A stretch of DNA of 64,000 nucleotides from Chelonoidis abingdonii (taxonomy: Eukaryota; Chordata; Testudines; Testudinidae). Where the stretch lies: NCBI RefSeq assembly GCF_003597395.2, contig NC_133774.1, forward strand, positions 46,416,687 through 46,480,686, in the 5' to 3' direction. The translations under genes and the position numbers were made by a program. The notes beneath the pieces were generated by a model, which was not told where the DNA came from, ran no database searches, and worked only from the letters and a program-made list of their open reading frames with translations. Positions 35,398 through 46,633 of the stretch are shown one piece after another (the first letter of the stretch is position 1; every line of letters starts with the position of its first letter).

Positions 35398-36700
35398 TCA
35401 ATAAAAACTATCCTAAAACATCAGAGATATATAGGCAGATTACAACAATGAATGGAATACCAAGTAAGAGCAATTCTATAACAGGCCTCATTGTAGAAGG
35501 CTAAGGGATAAAAAGCTCTAATGAAGAAAAAGTGGAAGTCCTAGGCAGAAATACTCCACAACGTTATTTGTGGTGAAAATCAGATTATACAAATCCATGT
35601 GAGACGAAAAAAATTAATTAAAGAGTCTCATGAGCACATGAGGAGGAGTCAGGATGAGGACGCAATATTAAATGAGGAAACTTCAAAGAGCTGTAGCTAA
35701 AAGCAAAAACTGCACGAGGCAAGGATGCCATATGCAACGAAATGCTAAAACATCTGAATGAAGTGAATTTGAAAATACTGCTAAAACTGTACAATATATG
35801 GGGGAAAGGGTGAGCTACCAGCGGAGTGGAAACATGTTTGTAGTTGCAGTGTGGAAATCAAGTAAACTGCAAACAAGACTTGATGCCTACAGGCCAATTG
35901 CCCTTACATCATGTATGGATAAAGCCCTGGAGAGAATGGTGTCTGAAAGATTAACAATATATTTACAGAGAAATGGATTTATAGACAACAAGCAAATTGG
36001 TTTCAGAAGGGGAACGAGTACAGTTGATCATATAGTAAGATTAGAAACAGAAGCACAAAATGTTTGAGAAATAATGAATACAAGATGGTAGCTTTCCTGG
36101 ATATGGAAGCAACATATAATATATTATGGAGAGAGGGCTTATTGCATAAAATAGCACTCCTGGGCATAAACAAAAGAATATATAAGTGGATAAAGGATTT
36201 CTTTAAGTAAAAGAACTATGCAGGTTAGAGTGGAGAAAGCTTCTCTGGCATATATACAATCACAAATGGCATACCACAGGGGAGTGTCATCATCCCTACC
36301 CTATTCAACATAATCATAAACAATCTCCCAGACAGGATGAGTGCAGGAACAAGCATTCCCTTGTTTGTAGATTTCTGCACCATATGAGTAAAAAACAAAA
36401 ATAGCTAGAAGCAAATCAATTAAATACTTAGGAAAAGTGTGAAACAGAGCAATGGGAGGCTTTAAATGTTCAATTTGCAAAACTAAAGCAATGATACGCA
36501 CTAAAAAAGAATATTAAAAAAGATTGTAAGCTGTCTCTATAAGGACAGAAAATAGGTGTAGTTAAAACTATGAATTCCTGGGTGTGCCATTTAATAGCAA
36601 GCTAACATGGAAATATCACATTGAAAATATTGTTGATAAATGTGCTGGTAAAGTCACAGGTCTAGAACCCAGAGTTGTACAGCTACTAGGTATTTGACAG
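35398..36700 (+). mobile_element. I/Jockey-like LINE, reverse transcriptase region
   Basis: RT motifs in order: ICNEMLKHLNEVNLKILLKL (about 35736), LDAYRPIALTSCMDKALERM (about 35880), QIGFRRGTSTVDHIVRLET (about 35995), MVAFLDMEATYNI (motif A, about 36085) and LFVDF at 36361-36375 in place of the xADD catalytic box. Frameshifts and a destroyed catalytic box show that it is inactive. YRPIALTS and GFRRGTSTVDHI are features of the I and Jockey group rather than CR1 or L1. It decays into low-GC sequence near 36700. Confidence 0.75.
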
Positions 36701-37014
36701 CATCAGGCTGCCACTCAACACTTTTAAGTATGTTTGTTTCCACTTCCTGTGACCCACTCTGGACACAGACCCTGGGATAGCGTACCTCAAAGGTTTGACA
36801 GACAGCTGCCCTATGGAACCTGATTAGCTCCCTACACTATATAAACCCAATGGGCATTGTAGGAAGTGTCCAGGTAATAATGTGGATCTTCTGTAGCTGC
36901 TTCTTGCTCTTGAATTCTTGGCTTGATTTAGACTTTGCCTTCCAACTCAGACCCTGGAACCTCAGTTGGACTGTGACCCATGGTATTGGCCTCTGGCCGG
37001 AATCAACTCTCTGA

Positions 37015-37565
37015 TTGCAGAAAATGGAACACCCTTGTCCTGCCCTGAGGATCCGCCCCTGCCCCTGCTCCACCCATTCTCCAAGGCCCTGCCCCTGCTC
37101 ACTCCCTCTCCCCCTTGCTCTCCCCATCTCTCACTCACTCGCTCATTTTCACTGGTCTGGGGAAAGGAGGTTGAGGTGTAGAAGGTGCTGCGGGCTGGGA
37201 CAGAGGTTAGGGTGCAGGAAGGTGTATGGGGTGCAGGCTCTGGGAGGAAGTTTTGGTGCAGGAGGGGGCTCTGGAGGTTGGGGTGACTCTGGGAGGGAGT
37301 TAGGGTGAGGAAGGGGGGTCAGAACTGGAGCAGGGAGTTGGGATGCAGGAGGGAGTTTGGGGTGTGGGCTCTGGGGAGCACGTACCTTAGGCGGCTCCCG
37401 GAAGTAGCCGGCATGTCCCTGTGGCCCCTAGGCGGAGACGCGTCCAGACAGCTCTACATGCTGCCCACACTTGCAGGCCCCACCCCCGCAGCTCTCATTG
37501 GCCTTGGTTCCCAGCCAATGGGAGCTGTGGAGCCGGTGCTCAGGGCCTTTGTAGCAGTTTAAAGT
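37015..37565 (+). mobile_element. hAT-like C/G-rich nonautonomous element
   Basis: GGGTGCAGGAAGG-type sub-repeats followed by CAGCCAATGGGAGCTGTGG, the same order as at 40108-40876 and, inverted, at 13860-14539. Termini are not resolved. The ORFs here are compositional. Confidence 0.6.
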
Positions 37566-37569
37566 TCAG

Positions 37570-38220
37570 ACCTAAGCGTCACATTTTGTCAAAATATTTT
37601 GAAAAATCTGCAAGGCAGGCCACTATTTTTCATTGGCAAGTACCTTGGATTTGTTTACTGCTGTGTTTTAGAGTTTAAATAATTATATTCTCTGGCCACA
37701 TAATTTCTTCAGCTTGAGTTTATGGGATTTCCTTCAGTTTTTATGTTTACATTGGTTTGCCTAATAGAGTTTGGTACGCTATATTTTGAGTAGTTTTATG
37801 AGAATGTCAGTATGCTTTTAGCTTTTCAAGTTGGATTTCTTCTGGGGTTTTGTTTGTTAGTTTGTTTTGTATTTTCGAAGTTTCTATCCAGATTTGACTA
37901 TTCTGGATTCCTAGATTTTGTTTATATTTATTGGGTTTGAAATTTTTTGTATATAATTTATTATTGGATATAATTTTGTTTCTAGATTTGTCTGGTATTT
38001 GTTTCTATCAAGTTTTTTCATTTGTGTCAAGTTTCTTATTCAGATAATTCATATAACTGATTTGAAATTTCTCAGTGTTTCATGCTGAACATTGCATAGA
38101 TTTTCTGTGTATTTTTGACTGGGTGAGTCCTTTATTTTGCCGTGTTTTTTTGACAGTCCTAGTCAAAGAACTTTTCTTGTTTTCTCCCTCTTTCTGAGCA
38201 ACAGTTCTGGATCTGGTTGT
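37570..38220. other. T-rich spacer upstream of ARSB
   Basis: T-rich, AT-rich sequence with no recognised motif. It separates the repeat cluster from the GC-rich ARSB upstream region. Confidence 0.5.
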
Positions 38221-38698
38221 CAGGGCCGGCGCTAGGATTTCTGACGACCTAGGCGCCGGGACATTTCGCCGCCCCCCGCGCGGGCTCGCGGCTCCCCTGA
38301 TCCCCGGGGGGGGGGGCGCCCCGAGCTGGCTGGACTGCCCGTGGCGGCTCTGCCCGGGAGCGCTCCGGGCTGCGGACCGCCGCGGCGGTCCCTGAACCGG
38401 GAGCGCCCCGGGCTCCGGACCGCCGCGGCGGCTCCCTGACCGGGGGATGCCTGGGTTGGCCGTGCCACCGCGGCGGCTTCCTGACGCTGGGAGTCCTGGG
38501 CTGCCAGCGGCTGCGCGCTGACCCCGGGGGCGCCCTAACTGCCCGGGCTGCAGGCAGCTGCTGCTGCCGGCAGCTCAGACTATGCAGCGGCCGCTGCAAC
38601 CATTTAAAAAATTTGGGGGGGGGGCCGCTTTTTGGCGCCTCCAAATCTTGGTGCCCTAGGCAACCGCCTAGTTCGCCTAAATGGTTGCACCGGCCCTG
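38221..38698. mobile_element. GC-rich hAT-like element upstream of ARSB
   Basis: Ends CAGGGCCGGCGCTAGG and the complement of TTGCACCGGCCCTG. Flanks CTGGTTGT and CCGGTTCT agree at 6 of 8, consistent with a decayed hAT TSD. The interior is unusually CpG-rich (CCGCCGCGGCGG blocks) and noncoding. Confidence 0.75.
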
Positions 38699-38989
38699 CC
38701 GGTTCTGGGGGTAGGATTGCTCTGTGATATTGTTCAGGCGTTTGTAGGTTTTTTGTTTGTTTGTTTAGTAGCAAGATTGAAGTCCATGTCTGTGCAGGGA
38801 TCTATCTGTCTGGAGTTCTAGGGATGGCATTGTCAGCGTCCTTTCAGCGTCCTGTGTCCCCATAAAAGTTCTTTGGGGGTCTGTGCAGGTTGGTTGGCGC
38901 TGGAGAGGCTGCCAGCACTGGCAGAGTCTGTTGGAGAAGGAACTTCTTAGAAGCTGATCTCTGTCCGCTTTGCCCTGTGGGGTGCCCCT

Positions 38990-39540
38990 TCCCTGTGGCC
39001 TGGGCAAAGCATTAGGCTGGTGCCTTGCTCGGTAGAATGCGCGGACGCTGGCCCGCTTCCTTCCCCTATTCTGTGCGGGGGCGGGTCCCAGCCCCGGGAG
39101 GCCCGTCGCCTTGTGCAGGGGGCGGGTGCTGTGTGCTGGGGGCGGTGTCCCCGCAGGCCAGTTCCTGGTTGAGCGGCGGAGCGGGCGGCAGCATGCTGAG
39201 GCGGCCGGGTCACGAGCTGGGCTCAGCGCGGCTCCCGCTACTCCTGTGCTGGCTGCGCCTCTGTCTGGCCGGCAGCGCGCCGGCCCCACACCTGGTGGTG
39301 GTGCTGGCGGATGACCTGGGCTGGCACGACGTGGGCTGGCACGACTCCCTCATCCGCACCCCGCAGCTGGATGCGCTGGGGGCGGGCGGGGTGCGGCTGG
39401 AGCGCTACTACACGCAGCCCCTGTGCACTCCGTCCCGCAGCCAGTTGCTCACCGGCAGGTACCAGGTAGGGCAGCAAACCCGGTCCCAGCACCGCCTGGG
39501 CAGCCCCCAAGCCTAGCGGGGGCTCTGGGGGTGGGCAGGG
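38990..39540 (+). promoter_or_regulatory. CpG-rich ARSB promoter / 5' UTR region
   Basis: Base composition changes sharply to CpG-dense sequence around the ARSB start, with runs such as GGGGGCGGGTCC and GGGGCGGGT-type GC boxes, and no TATA box. This is the usual housekeeping promoter type for lysosomal enzymes. The exact transcription start cannot be fixed from sequence. A GC-rich transposon-like element (38221-38698) lies just upstream and may extend the CpG-rich zone. Confidence 0.7.
39193..39465 (+). CDS. ARSB: ARSB exon 1: signal peptide and sulfatase active-site signature
   Basis: ARSB removes the 4-sulfate from N-acetylgalactosamine residues of dermatan and chondroitin 4-sulfate in the lysosome; its loss in humans causes mucopolysaccharidosis VI. 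The ATG at 39193 (context GCAGCATGC) opens a signal peptide with a leucine-rich core at residues 14-26 ([13 protein letters not shown]). The calcium-ligand pair D40-D41 follows in [11 protein letters not shown]. The sulfatase signature CTPSR is at residues 78-82; C78 is the cysteine converted to formylglycine. The exon ends after TGRYQ with GTAGGG at 39466, phase 0, giving 91 codons. Residue numbers run exactly 13 below the human numbers I remember, so the N-terminus is a little shorter. The frame is also open upstream to an ATG at 39037 (see findings). I chose 39193 because only this start places the hydrophobic segment at the N-terminus. Confidence 0.97.
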
Positions 39541-40107
39541 ACTCCCTGGAGTTGGCGGCTTGTGGCACTGGCTTGTTCTTCAGCTACTTTGGCGGGAGGG
39601 CCCCGCATTGGGGGGCGGGCGTAGGCGCCTCTCCGGACCCCTCTAAGACCTGCAAGTCTGTCAGAGTTGTTACCGAGGGCCGTGGTGCTGCTGCCCCCTG
39701 GCTGGCAGCGTCAGGTGCCTTCCCCCGCCCCAACCAAGGGTGACCCTTTGAAAAGCTCCCAAGCCCCATTGATTGTAGGGCTACCTTATTAAGGGTATTT
39801 AGGCAGCTGAAGATGCAGGGGGGCACCTCATGGGGGTTTTGAAAGGCCCAAATGACTTTTAGACAATGAGATTTAGGCTCCTGAAAAATTAACCCCGAGT
39901 TCTCTGAATACATTAGCTAAGCCCTACAGAACTATTGGAAATTATTATTTTTTTAGAGCCATGTACAGAGGAGGAAAGCCCACATTCCTGTGAGGGTCTG
40001 TTATCTTTTAGTAAGGGATCATATAGACTCATTTGGATGGGAGAGCCCTCTAGTGGGTTCTTGTAGTGTCTCCCTCTGCATGGTGGCAGGATTGTATTAT
40101 AATAGAC

Positions 40108-40876
40108 CAGGATGGGCAAGTATTTTCACAGGGGGGCAGCTCCACGAATTTTGGTAAGTTGTCGTGGGCTGCACATTTCTACTATATTACTAGAAAGAGT
40201 GCAGGGTCTGGGAGGGAGTTTGGGTGCAGGAGGGAGCTCCGGGCTGGTACAGAGTGTTGAGGTGTGGGAGAGGGTGAGGGGTGTGGCCTCTGGGAGGGAG
40301 TTTGGTACAAGAGGAGGCTCTGGGCTGGGACAGGGGATTAGGGTCGCAGGGTCTGGGAGGAAGTTTGGGTGCAGGAGGAGGTTCTGACCTGGGGCGGGGG
40401 GTTGGGGTGCAGGAGGGGAGGCAAGGTGCAGGCTATGACCAGGAGGCACTTACCACAGGTGGCTCCCAGTCAGCAATGCAGCAGGGCTCAGGCAGGCTGC
40501 AGCTAGCAGCTGCTGGCATGTCTCTGCGGAGTGCCTCTTGAGGGGGAGAGGGGCAGCGGGTCTCCAAGTGCTGCCTGCCCCCGCAGCTCCCATTGGCCAG
40601 TTTCCGGCCAATGGGAGCTGTGACGATGGTGCTGGGGGCAGACGAAGTGCACGGAGCCATCTCCTCCCCTCTCCCCACAGGGGCGTGCAGAGATGTGCCA
40701 GCAGCCAGCTGCTTCTGGGAGCAGCATGGGGCCACAGCAGGCAGTCATCCTGCCTGAGCGCCCCGCTCTGCCACGGGACTTTTAGGGTCCCGGACTCAGA
40801 GATCGCAAGGGGGGCAGAGACCAGACAGAAATGTTAGTCATGGCGGGCCAGACAGGCCGTATTTTGTCCACACCTG
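40108..40876 (+). mobile_element. hAT-like element, G-rich type, in ARSB intron 1
   Basis: Starts CAGGATGGGCAAGTATTTT and ends GTCCACACCTG (complement CAGGTGTGGAC). Flanks TAATAGAC and TAGTTGAT agree at 5 of 8. The interior has GGGTGCAGGAGGGAG-type sub-repeats and the CCAATGGGAGCTGTG block. 769 bp, noncoding; long ORFs are artefacts. Confidence 0.75.
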
Positions 40877-41800
40877 TAGTTGATGCTTGTTAGTAGCAAC
40901 ATATCAGTGCCTTTTGCTACCTTACTCATAAGTAGCTATTGCTGTTATGGAGAGTGTCGACAAATCACAGTAGAGAAAGTGTTTCCAGGGAAATGTTGTT
41001 TGTAAGCAGCAATTGCTCTTACAAAGTGTTGCTGCAAACAAGCGTCTACTGAATGGCCTAAACTTGTCAGGTGTGTATCTAGCCTAGTATTGCGTATGAT
41101 CAGTAGTGGTGATGATGCCACCTTAACTTTTTGCTTGTCAGCAAGACCATACCACAGTAGGTTCCCATGTAAAGTACATTCCCCAGGCAAAAAAATTCTG
41201 TGATGTAAAAGCTCTGAGCTCTTCAGATTGTATATAAACTTGAGTACATATTCTGATACCTTCTTAGAGTAGGACTGAAAGAATTCTTTTGTCGGAATTA
41301 CTATCCTTTCAAATATCTAATCTAGTTAGGTTATTCTTTTATATACAGTGCTCATCACTGTAGAAGTTAAGTGCCTTTGAAACTTTAAAAGAAGCACAAA
41401 GATCTAATAGTGAAAATATTTGATTTAGTGATGTGATCCCTACTGACATTTCTAGAATGGTGAAATTTGTGTGCTGTTTGTTTTTCATTTTGTAAGTCAC
41501 CTGGAGAGAGGGCTATATGTGTTTATAGGCTAGGTAACTAATTTATATTAAACAGTCACCTGCACACTGGTTAATTCACTGTTGGCTTAGCTATGTTAGA
41601 AAAATGGACTAACAGTAGTGAACACACTCCATTTAGCTGTGACCTTTTTTCTAATGTGGATGTTACAACACATTTTACTTCAACTGAATAGGTCAAAGTA
41701 TACCCTGTGCACCTGAATTTTGGTAAAAGATGTATCATGTCTGTATAAGGAAAAAGGTCAAAACTAGCTAATACTCCCTGACCTATCCCTGAGCTATTAT

Positions 41801-41981
41801 TGGAGTACTTGTGGCACTTTAGAGACTAACAAATTTATTTGAGCATAAGCTTTCGTGGGCTACAGCTCACTTCTTCGGCTGCACAAAATCTTATGCTCAA
41901 ATAAACTTCTTAGTCTCTAAGGTGCCACAAGTAATCCTGTTCTTTTTGCGGGTACAGACTAACACGGTTGCTACTCTGAAA
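41801..41981. mobile_element. Fold-back retroposon-like repeat, second copy
   Basis: GAGTACTTGTGGCACTTTAG to GAGCATAAGCTTTCG, then the inverted copy ATCTTATGCTC to GTGCCACAAGTAATCC and on to AACACGGTTGCTACTCTGAAA. Flanks share CCTGAGCT followed by TATT-like sequence on both sides (41788-41800 and 41982-41997), a long target duplication as in the copy at 23564. Confidence 0.75.
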
Positions 41982-43057
41982 CCTGAGCTGCTATTGTAAC
42001 AAAAACCAAACTACAACACACTTCTTCCACCCAGATCCATCACGTTGTCCTACCAGGGAATTTGAATATGTGATGTGTGGAGAAGGCAGGGAGAGGAACA
42101 GAGAGGGCAGGTTTGAGAGGAGCAGAGGCGATCCCGTGATTTTTCAGTCATTCCTGGCCTGGACTCGGGATTTATGTAAACCTCTACCTTCTGAGGCACT
42201 GGGAGCTTGGCTGGGCATAGGTAATGTGGTACCATTGGCTGCCCCAGCCTATCATGCACACAAACCTCCACTGTAACTGGCCATGCTATCCTTACAAGGG
42301 GTATATATTGCATAGAGAGGCTGATCTCTGACTTCCTTCTCCCTATCTTCCAACTAGGAGTCAAGCCACACTTCGCTTTGTGCCTCATTTTCACCCCTTA
42401 ATGTAAATATTTTGGAAGTGCTTGTGACTTTGTACAGACTTGCAAAGGAGGGATGCTGTCTCATGGTGTTCTCATCCTTCTGTGTGGCTCCTGGCCACTC
42501 TTTGTGGGATTTTTTTGTGACTTGACTCCTCTGCATTGCACAGTGGCAGAGAGCATTTACCTTAAATGCACGAATAACTTTAATTTTAAAACCAAGGTAT
42601 TTGTTACGTCAGCTATTGAAAAAATAAAATAAAAATTGGACCAACACAAAAATGACTTTAGAACCAAGCCATAAACAGTGATAACGTTCTCTTGTCTAGG
42701 TATCTTTGTAGAAGCCGAGTCACACAGATTGATTTACCCTTCTATAAAATATCAGAAATCCGCTTCTCTATCTGTGCCCTAAACACATGACAAATTAAAA
42801 AATAAATAGGAAAGTGTTCTTTAATGCAGGACTAGACTTTATATTCAGGTCATAAGAAGTACTCTACATTTGAAAGTCTTCTTCCTTCCTCTTTCCTTGA
42901 CTCTTCAGATTTAGAGGACCAGTTCATAGCTAGACTCAGATATAAAGCCACATTTTGATTACTCAAAGTCACCTAAATGGTGGTGGGGGCGGGGTGTGGG
43001 AACTTCCATGGAGCCTTGCATCATCCGTCTGATTTACAGAAACGTGGGCATCTAGTC

Positions 43058-43370
43058 CAGTAGTCTCCAACCTTTTTACACACAAGATCACTTTTTGAAT
43101 TTAAGATCAACCCAGAATCTACCCTCTCCCTACCCTGAGGCCCTGCCGTGCTCACTCTATTCCTCCCTCCCTGTTGCTTGCTCTCCTCCATCCTCACTCA
43201 CTTTCATCAGGCTGGGACAGGGGGTTGGGGTACAGGAGGGAGTATAGGCTCTGGGCTGAGGCCGAGGGGTTTGAAGTGTTGGAGGGGGCTGTGAGCTGAG
43301 CTGGGGGTAAGGAATTGGAGTGCAAGCTCTGGGAGGGAGTTTGGGTGCAGGGGTCATATGGTCACACTGC
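43058..43370 (+). mobile_element. hAT-like fragment
   Basis: Starts CAGTAGTCTCCAACCTTTTTA, a typical hAT left end, then G-rich GGGTTGGGGTACAGGAGGGAG sub-repeats. A second fragment of the same type follows at 43485-43650. Confidence 0.6.
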
Positions 43371-43484
43371 ACCTAATCTCATAGAATCCACTGAACATTT
43401 CATGAGTTTTACTTTTTATTACTGTCTTTTGTAGTTTATAGATCCAAAGTCCTTCAGAGATTGTCACAAATCTGTGTAACATTC

Positions 43485-43650
43485 TCAACTATGGGGTGTG
43501 CATTGGCCGACCCTGGATCAGGGAGTTGGGGTGCAGGAATGAGGGGTGCAAGCTCAGGGAGTGAGTTTGGGTGAAGGAGGTGGCTCCATGCTGGGGCAGA
43601 GTGTTGAGGTGCAGGAGAGGGTGAGGGGTGTGGATTCTGGGAGGGCGTTT
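43485..43650 (+). mobile_element. hAT-like G-rich fragment
   Basis: GGGAGTTGGGGTGCAGGAATG and GAGGGTGAGGGGTGTGG sub-repeats are shared with 40108-40876. No termini are visible. Confidence 0.5.
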
Positions 43651-43654
43651 GAAT

Positions 43655-43900
43655 ATCCCTTTGCCCAATGGTTAGGGCATTCCCCTGAGGGTGTGAGATC
43701 CCTCTTCAAATACTCTTTCCCTCCGGTGAAGGGGGGACTCTCCTCCCAGGTGTTTGTGCAAGTTTGAAGAAGGGGCCCAAACCAATAGGCAAACTTGGAG
43801 CACGCTTACCAGATTGAGTCCCTCCGGTGAGTTAGAAGGAGGAACGCTTATTGAATTTCCCCCAGTTCATGCATTGCACTGAGATACAGGTGTCTGGACT
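43655..43900 (+). mobile_element. tRNA-derived SINE fragment
   Basis: CCCAATGGTTAGGGCATTCCCCTGAGGGTGTGAGATCC resembles the 5' half of a tRNA with an A-box-like TGGTTAGGGCA; CTTCAAATACTC is a decayed B box. The spacing suits a tRNA-derived SINE head. It is not a functional tRNA gene, because the acceptor stem and the T-arm consensus are absent. Confidence 0.5.
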
Positions 43901-43913
43901 CTTAGGGCTTGTT

Positions 43914-44045
43914 ACACAGCAAAATTAGGTCAACTTAAGTTAGGTCGACCTCCAGCCACTGCAGTAATTCAATCAGATGTTGGTGTCCTCACCAAGAGAG
44001 CTTGCGGTGACTGAAGTGGGGCATTGTGGGGCACTGATAGCCAAG
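43914..44045 (+). mobile_element. MITE of the AGGGCTTGT family
   Basis: AGGGCTTGTTACACAGC, then TTAGGTCAACTTAAGTTAGGTCGACC and GACTGAAGTGGGGCATTG: blocks I know from a common turtle MITE. Confidence 0.55.
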
Positions 44046-44617
44046 TGTGGCGCTCAGCTGGTGCCTTACAGTTCTGTTTGTAATTACAGATAGTTTAAAC
44101 CAGTGTAACCAATTGAGGCTCATTGGTTTTGGGGTTTTTCATTTTAAAATTTTGGAGTAACAGGGGTATGAAGTTATCAGAGGATGACGAGTTCCGGAGG
44201 TTATATAGAGGCTTAGAAGTCTGGGAAAAACAAGATAAGCATGAGGTGCTCCATATAAGATTTTATTTTTATGCTCTGGGCCTGCAAGTGTACTAGATGT
44301 GGGCTGTATCATTTTCATGATGTATTGGAGTAAGGAAGAACTGACACTCGTATTTATTTATCTGAAGTTTGGACAAAAGTATAATGTCTTCAGGTACAAA
44401 CATCCTAGTGACCAAAAGTTGCTTATTTAGATCTTCAGTTTCTTACATGAATATTGGTGGTGGAGTATTCAGTCCAGTTCCTCATGAATAGGAGAGCATG
44501 TCATGAAGGACACCACTAAAATTAGAGCCTCTATAGTAGTCCAAATGGAGAGGTTAACAATTGAACCAGCATAGGGAAGAAATGTCTCCCCATGGAATCA
44601 CGGTCTCCAAATGTATG

Positions 44618-44755
44618 CAGTGGTGTAGCCATTTTGGTCCCATGATATTACAGAGCCAAAGTGGGTGAGGTAATATCTTTTATTGGACCAACTTCAGTTG
44701 GTGAGAGAGAAGCTTTCAAGCTTACACAGAGTTTTTCTTCAGTTCTGAGAAATGT
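44618..44755 (+). mobile_element. MITE-like repeat
   Basis: CAGTGGTGTAGCCATTTTGG, GGTGAGGTAATATCTTTTATTGGACC and AGAAGCTTTCAAGC are in the order of a repeat common in turtle and crocodile genomes. 44760-45280 after it is AT-rich with nothing recognised. Confidence 0.55.
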
Positions 44756-45287
44756 TTCAATATTGTAATAATGAAGTTAAGAGAAGGAAGAACTATAAAA
44801 CTCTACTAGCTACAGGATCGAATTAATTTAAAAAATAAAGAGAATCTATGGGAAAAAAGGTGATGTATTTACACTTTAGCTGTGAACCTCAAGCATCAAA
44901 AATAAGGTTCAATTTTTTAAAAGACAGTTTTAGCAATATTGGAGCACAATTTCCAGGTTTTTTTCCAGCCAAGTATCAAGTTTATACATGCAATTAAGTT
45001 TTCTCTCTTTAGATTACAAATGAGGCTCAAAGTTTGGACTTCTAAAGTTCTCCAATGGTAGATCAATTAGGAAGAAAATTTAAATTCTAAGAATGTTTAA
45101 AATCAATAATCTTTTGAATTGATTCTAGACTTAGACTGAGTGTAGGCTAGTAAATACATTACTTAAAATGATTATAGCTGAAATCCTTTTCCTATTAAAG
45201 CCAATGGAAGTGTCATAATTGACTTCCAGTATGGCTAGGATTTTACCTTATATGCTGTGGAATAGTCTGGCTATCCTAAAATGTCAC

Positions 45288-46633
45288 TGTGACATTCTGT
45301 ACCTTGGGGGAGCACCCTGTAACCCCACATATTCGTCATTTATATATGCTTGTGATCTTGCATGTAAAGGGGAAAAGTTATGATCTACTGAAAGTCATTT
45401 CTCTAACCATATATGTAAATCATTAACACATATGAAGTTATGAGAATTATGTTGTATGACTGTCACTAAAACATACTGTGAGTTGGGGATTCAGACAGAT
45501 ATTAGCTCCCCAGAGGCAACAGCAAGGGAAGTAACCAACACTCAGGTGGGGTGTGAAACAATTGACCATTGTACAGCAAGGGAGTTACAATTCAATGACT
45601 CACCTGCATGAGGCCGCACCAGAGGAATTGCTCAACCTTGCCTGGAGACTCAGTCACAGCATAGCACTGGGAGAGAGCTCTCCCAGCACTCTGAAAAAAC
45701 CCTTCTCCGTTAGGGGAATAGCTACCAGCACTGGGAGTACAGCTATACTGGCACTTTACAGTGCTGAAACTTGCAGTGCTCAGGGGTGTGTTTTTTCAAC
45801 ACCTGAGTGAGAAAGTTGTAGCGCTGTAAAGTCCCAGTGTAGACAAGCCCTCAGCAGTGCCCATCGAGACATACCTGGACTTGTGTTTTCCAAGCACATG
45901 GACTGAGGGTATAAAACAGACACAGTGGCCACATGCTGCGCCTTTCTCCTTCACCCACCTATGCTGCAAGTAACAAGGACACTCTGAAGACTCCAGCTGA
46001 GGGGAATGGCCCAGATTTCAAGGGTGAAATGTGTATATTAAGGACTGCAATATCCAGTGGGGTGAGAAGAATTGCTTAGTCTAGTTGTTGCCCAGTCTAA
46101 TAGGGTTGAGAGTTTAGACTGGGCGCTTATATATTATTTTTGTTGGCAACTAACTCTGACTTTTTGCCTATCACTTAATATCTCTTAAAATTTACCTTTT
46201 ATAGTCAATACATTTGTTTAGCTGTTTAGCTTTACGAGTGACTTTGTATGAAGAGTGGGATGAATCTGCTCAGGTTTTGCAAAGGCTGGTGTATATCCAT
46301 TTTCCACTGATGAAGTGGTGAACCAATTAATAAATCTGCACTGCCCGTCTTGAGCAGTACAAGATGATATATTCCTGAGGTACAGTGCTGGGAGCTGGAG
46401 AGATTTGGCTCTGGTGGCTTTCTTTTTGTGATTCATGAGTGGCTCTGGGAGCATTCATGCAATCTAGTTGGGTGTTGGGTCTCCACATGCTGTTGTGCTG
46501 AGTGATCACAGCACCTGGAGGGGTTAGCGTCTGGTCACTAGCAAGGCATTGTGAGAGACAGCCCAGGCTGGAGAGAGTTCAGGGGTCACAACGGTCCCAT
46601 AGTCCCAGGCTGCACCCCGGGGATCCCGTCACA
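45288..46633 (+). mobile_element. Solo LTR with exact 5-bp TSD (GTCAC) in ARSB intron 1
   Basis: Begins TGTGACATTCTGTACC and ends GGATCCCGTCACA; flanked by GTCAC at 45283-45287 and 46634-46638. TATAAAA at 45910-45916 and AATAAA at 46329-46334 give a U3-to-R order on the + strand. A MITE of about 188 bp is nested at 45664-45851. No coding sequence remains. Confidence 0.9.
45664..45851. mobile_element. MITE nested in the solo LTR
   Basis: Ends CAGTGTAGACAAGCCCT, the complement of AGGGCTTGTCTACACTG. Contains internal GCACTTTACAGTGCTGAAAC and GTAGCGCTGTAAAGTCC inverted segments. The left border is less sure. Confidence 0.6.

Noticed and set aside
39001..39030. Earlier ARSB start near 39025
   Set aside because: The codon there is TTG; the first in-frame ATG is 39037, and neither puts a signal peptide at the N-terminus.
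38249..39289. Long minus-strand open frames (131 and 174 residues) upstream of and over ARSB exon 1
   Set aside because: CpG-rich sequence has few stop codons. The proteins are Arg-, Pro- and Ala-rich with no motifs, and one is antisense to ARSB exon 1.
43655..43720. Possible tRNA gene
   Set aside because: A-box-like sequence is present, but the B box is decayed and no acceptor stem can pair; better explained as a tRNA-derived SINE.
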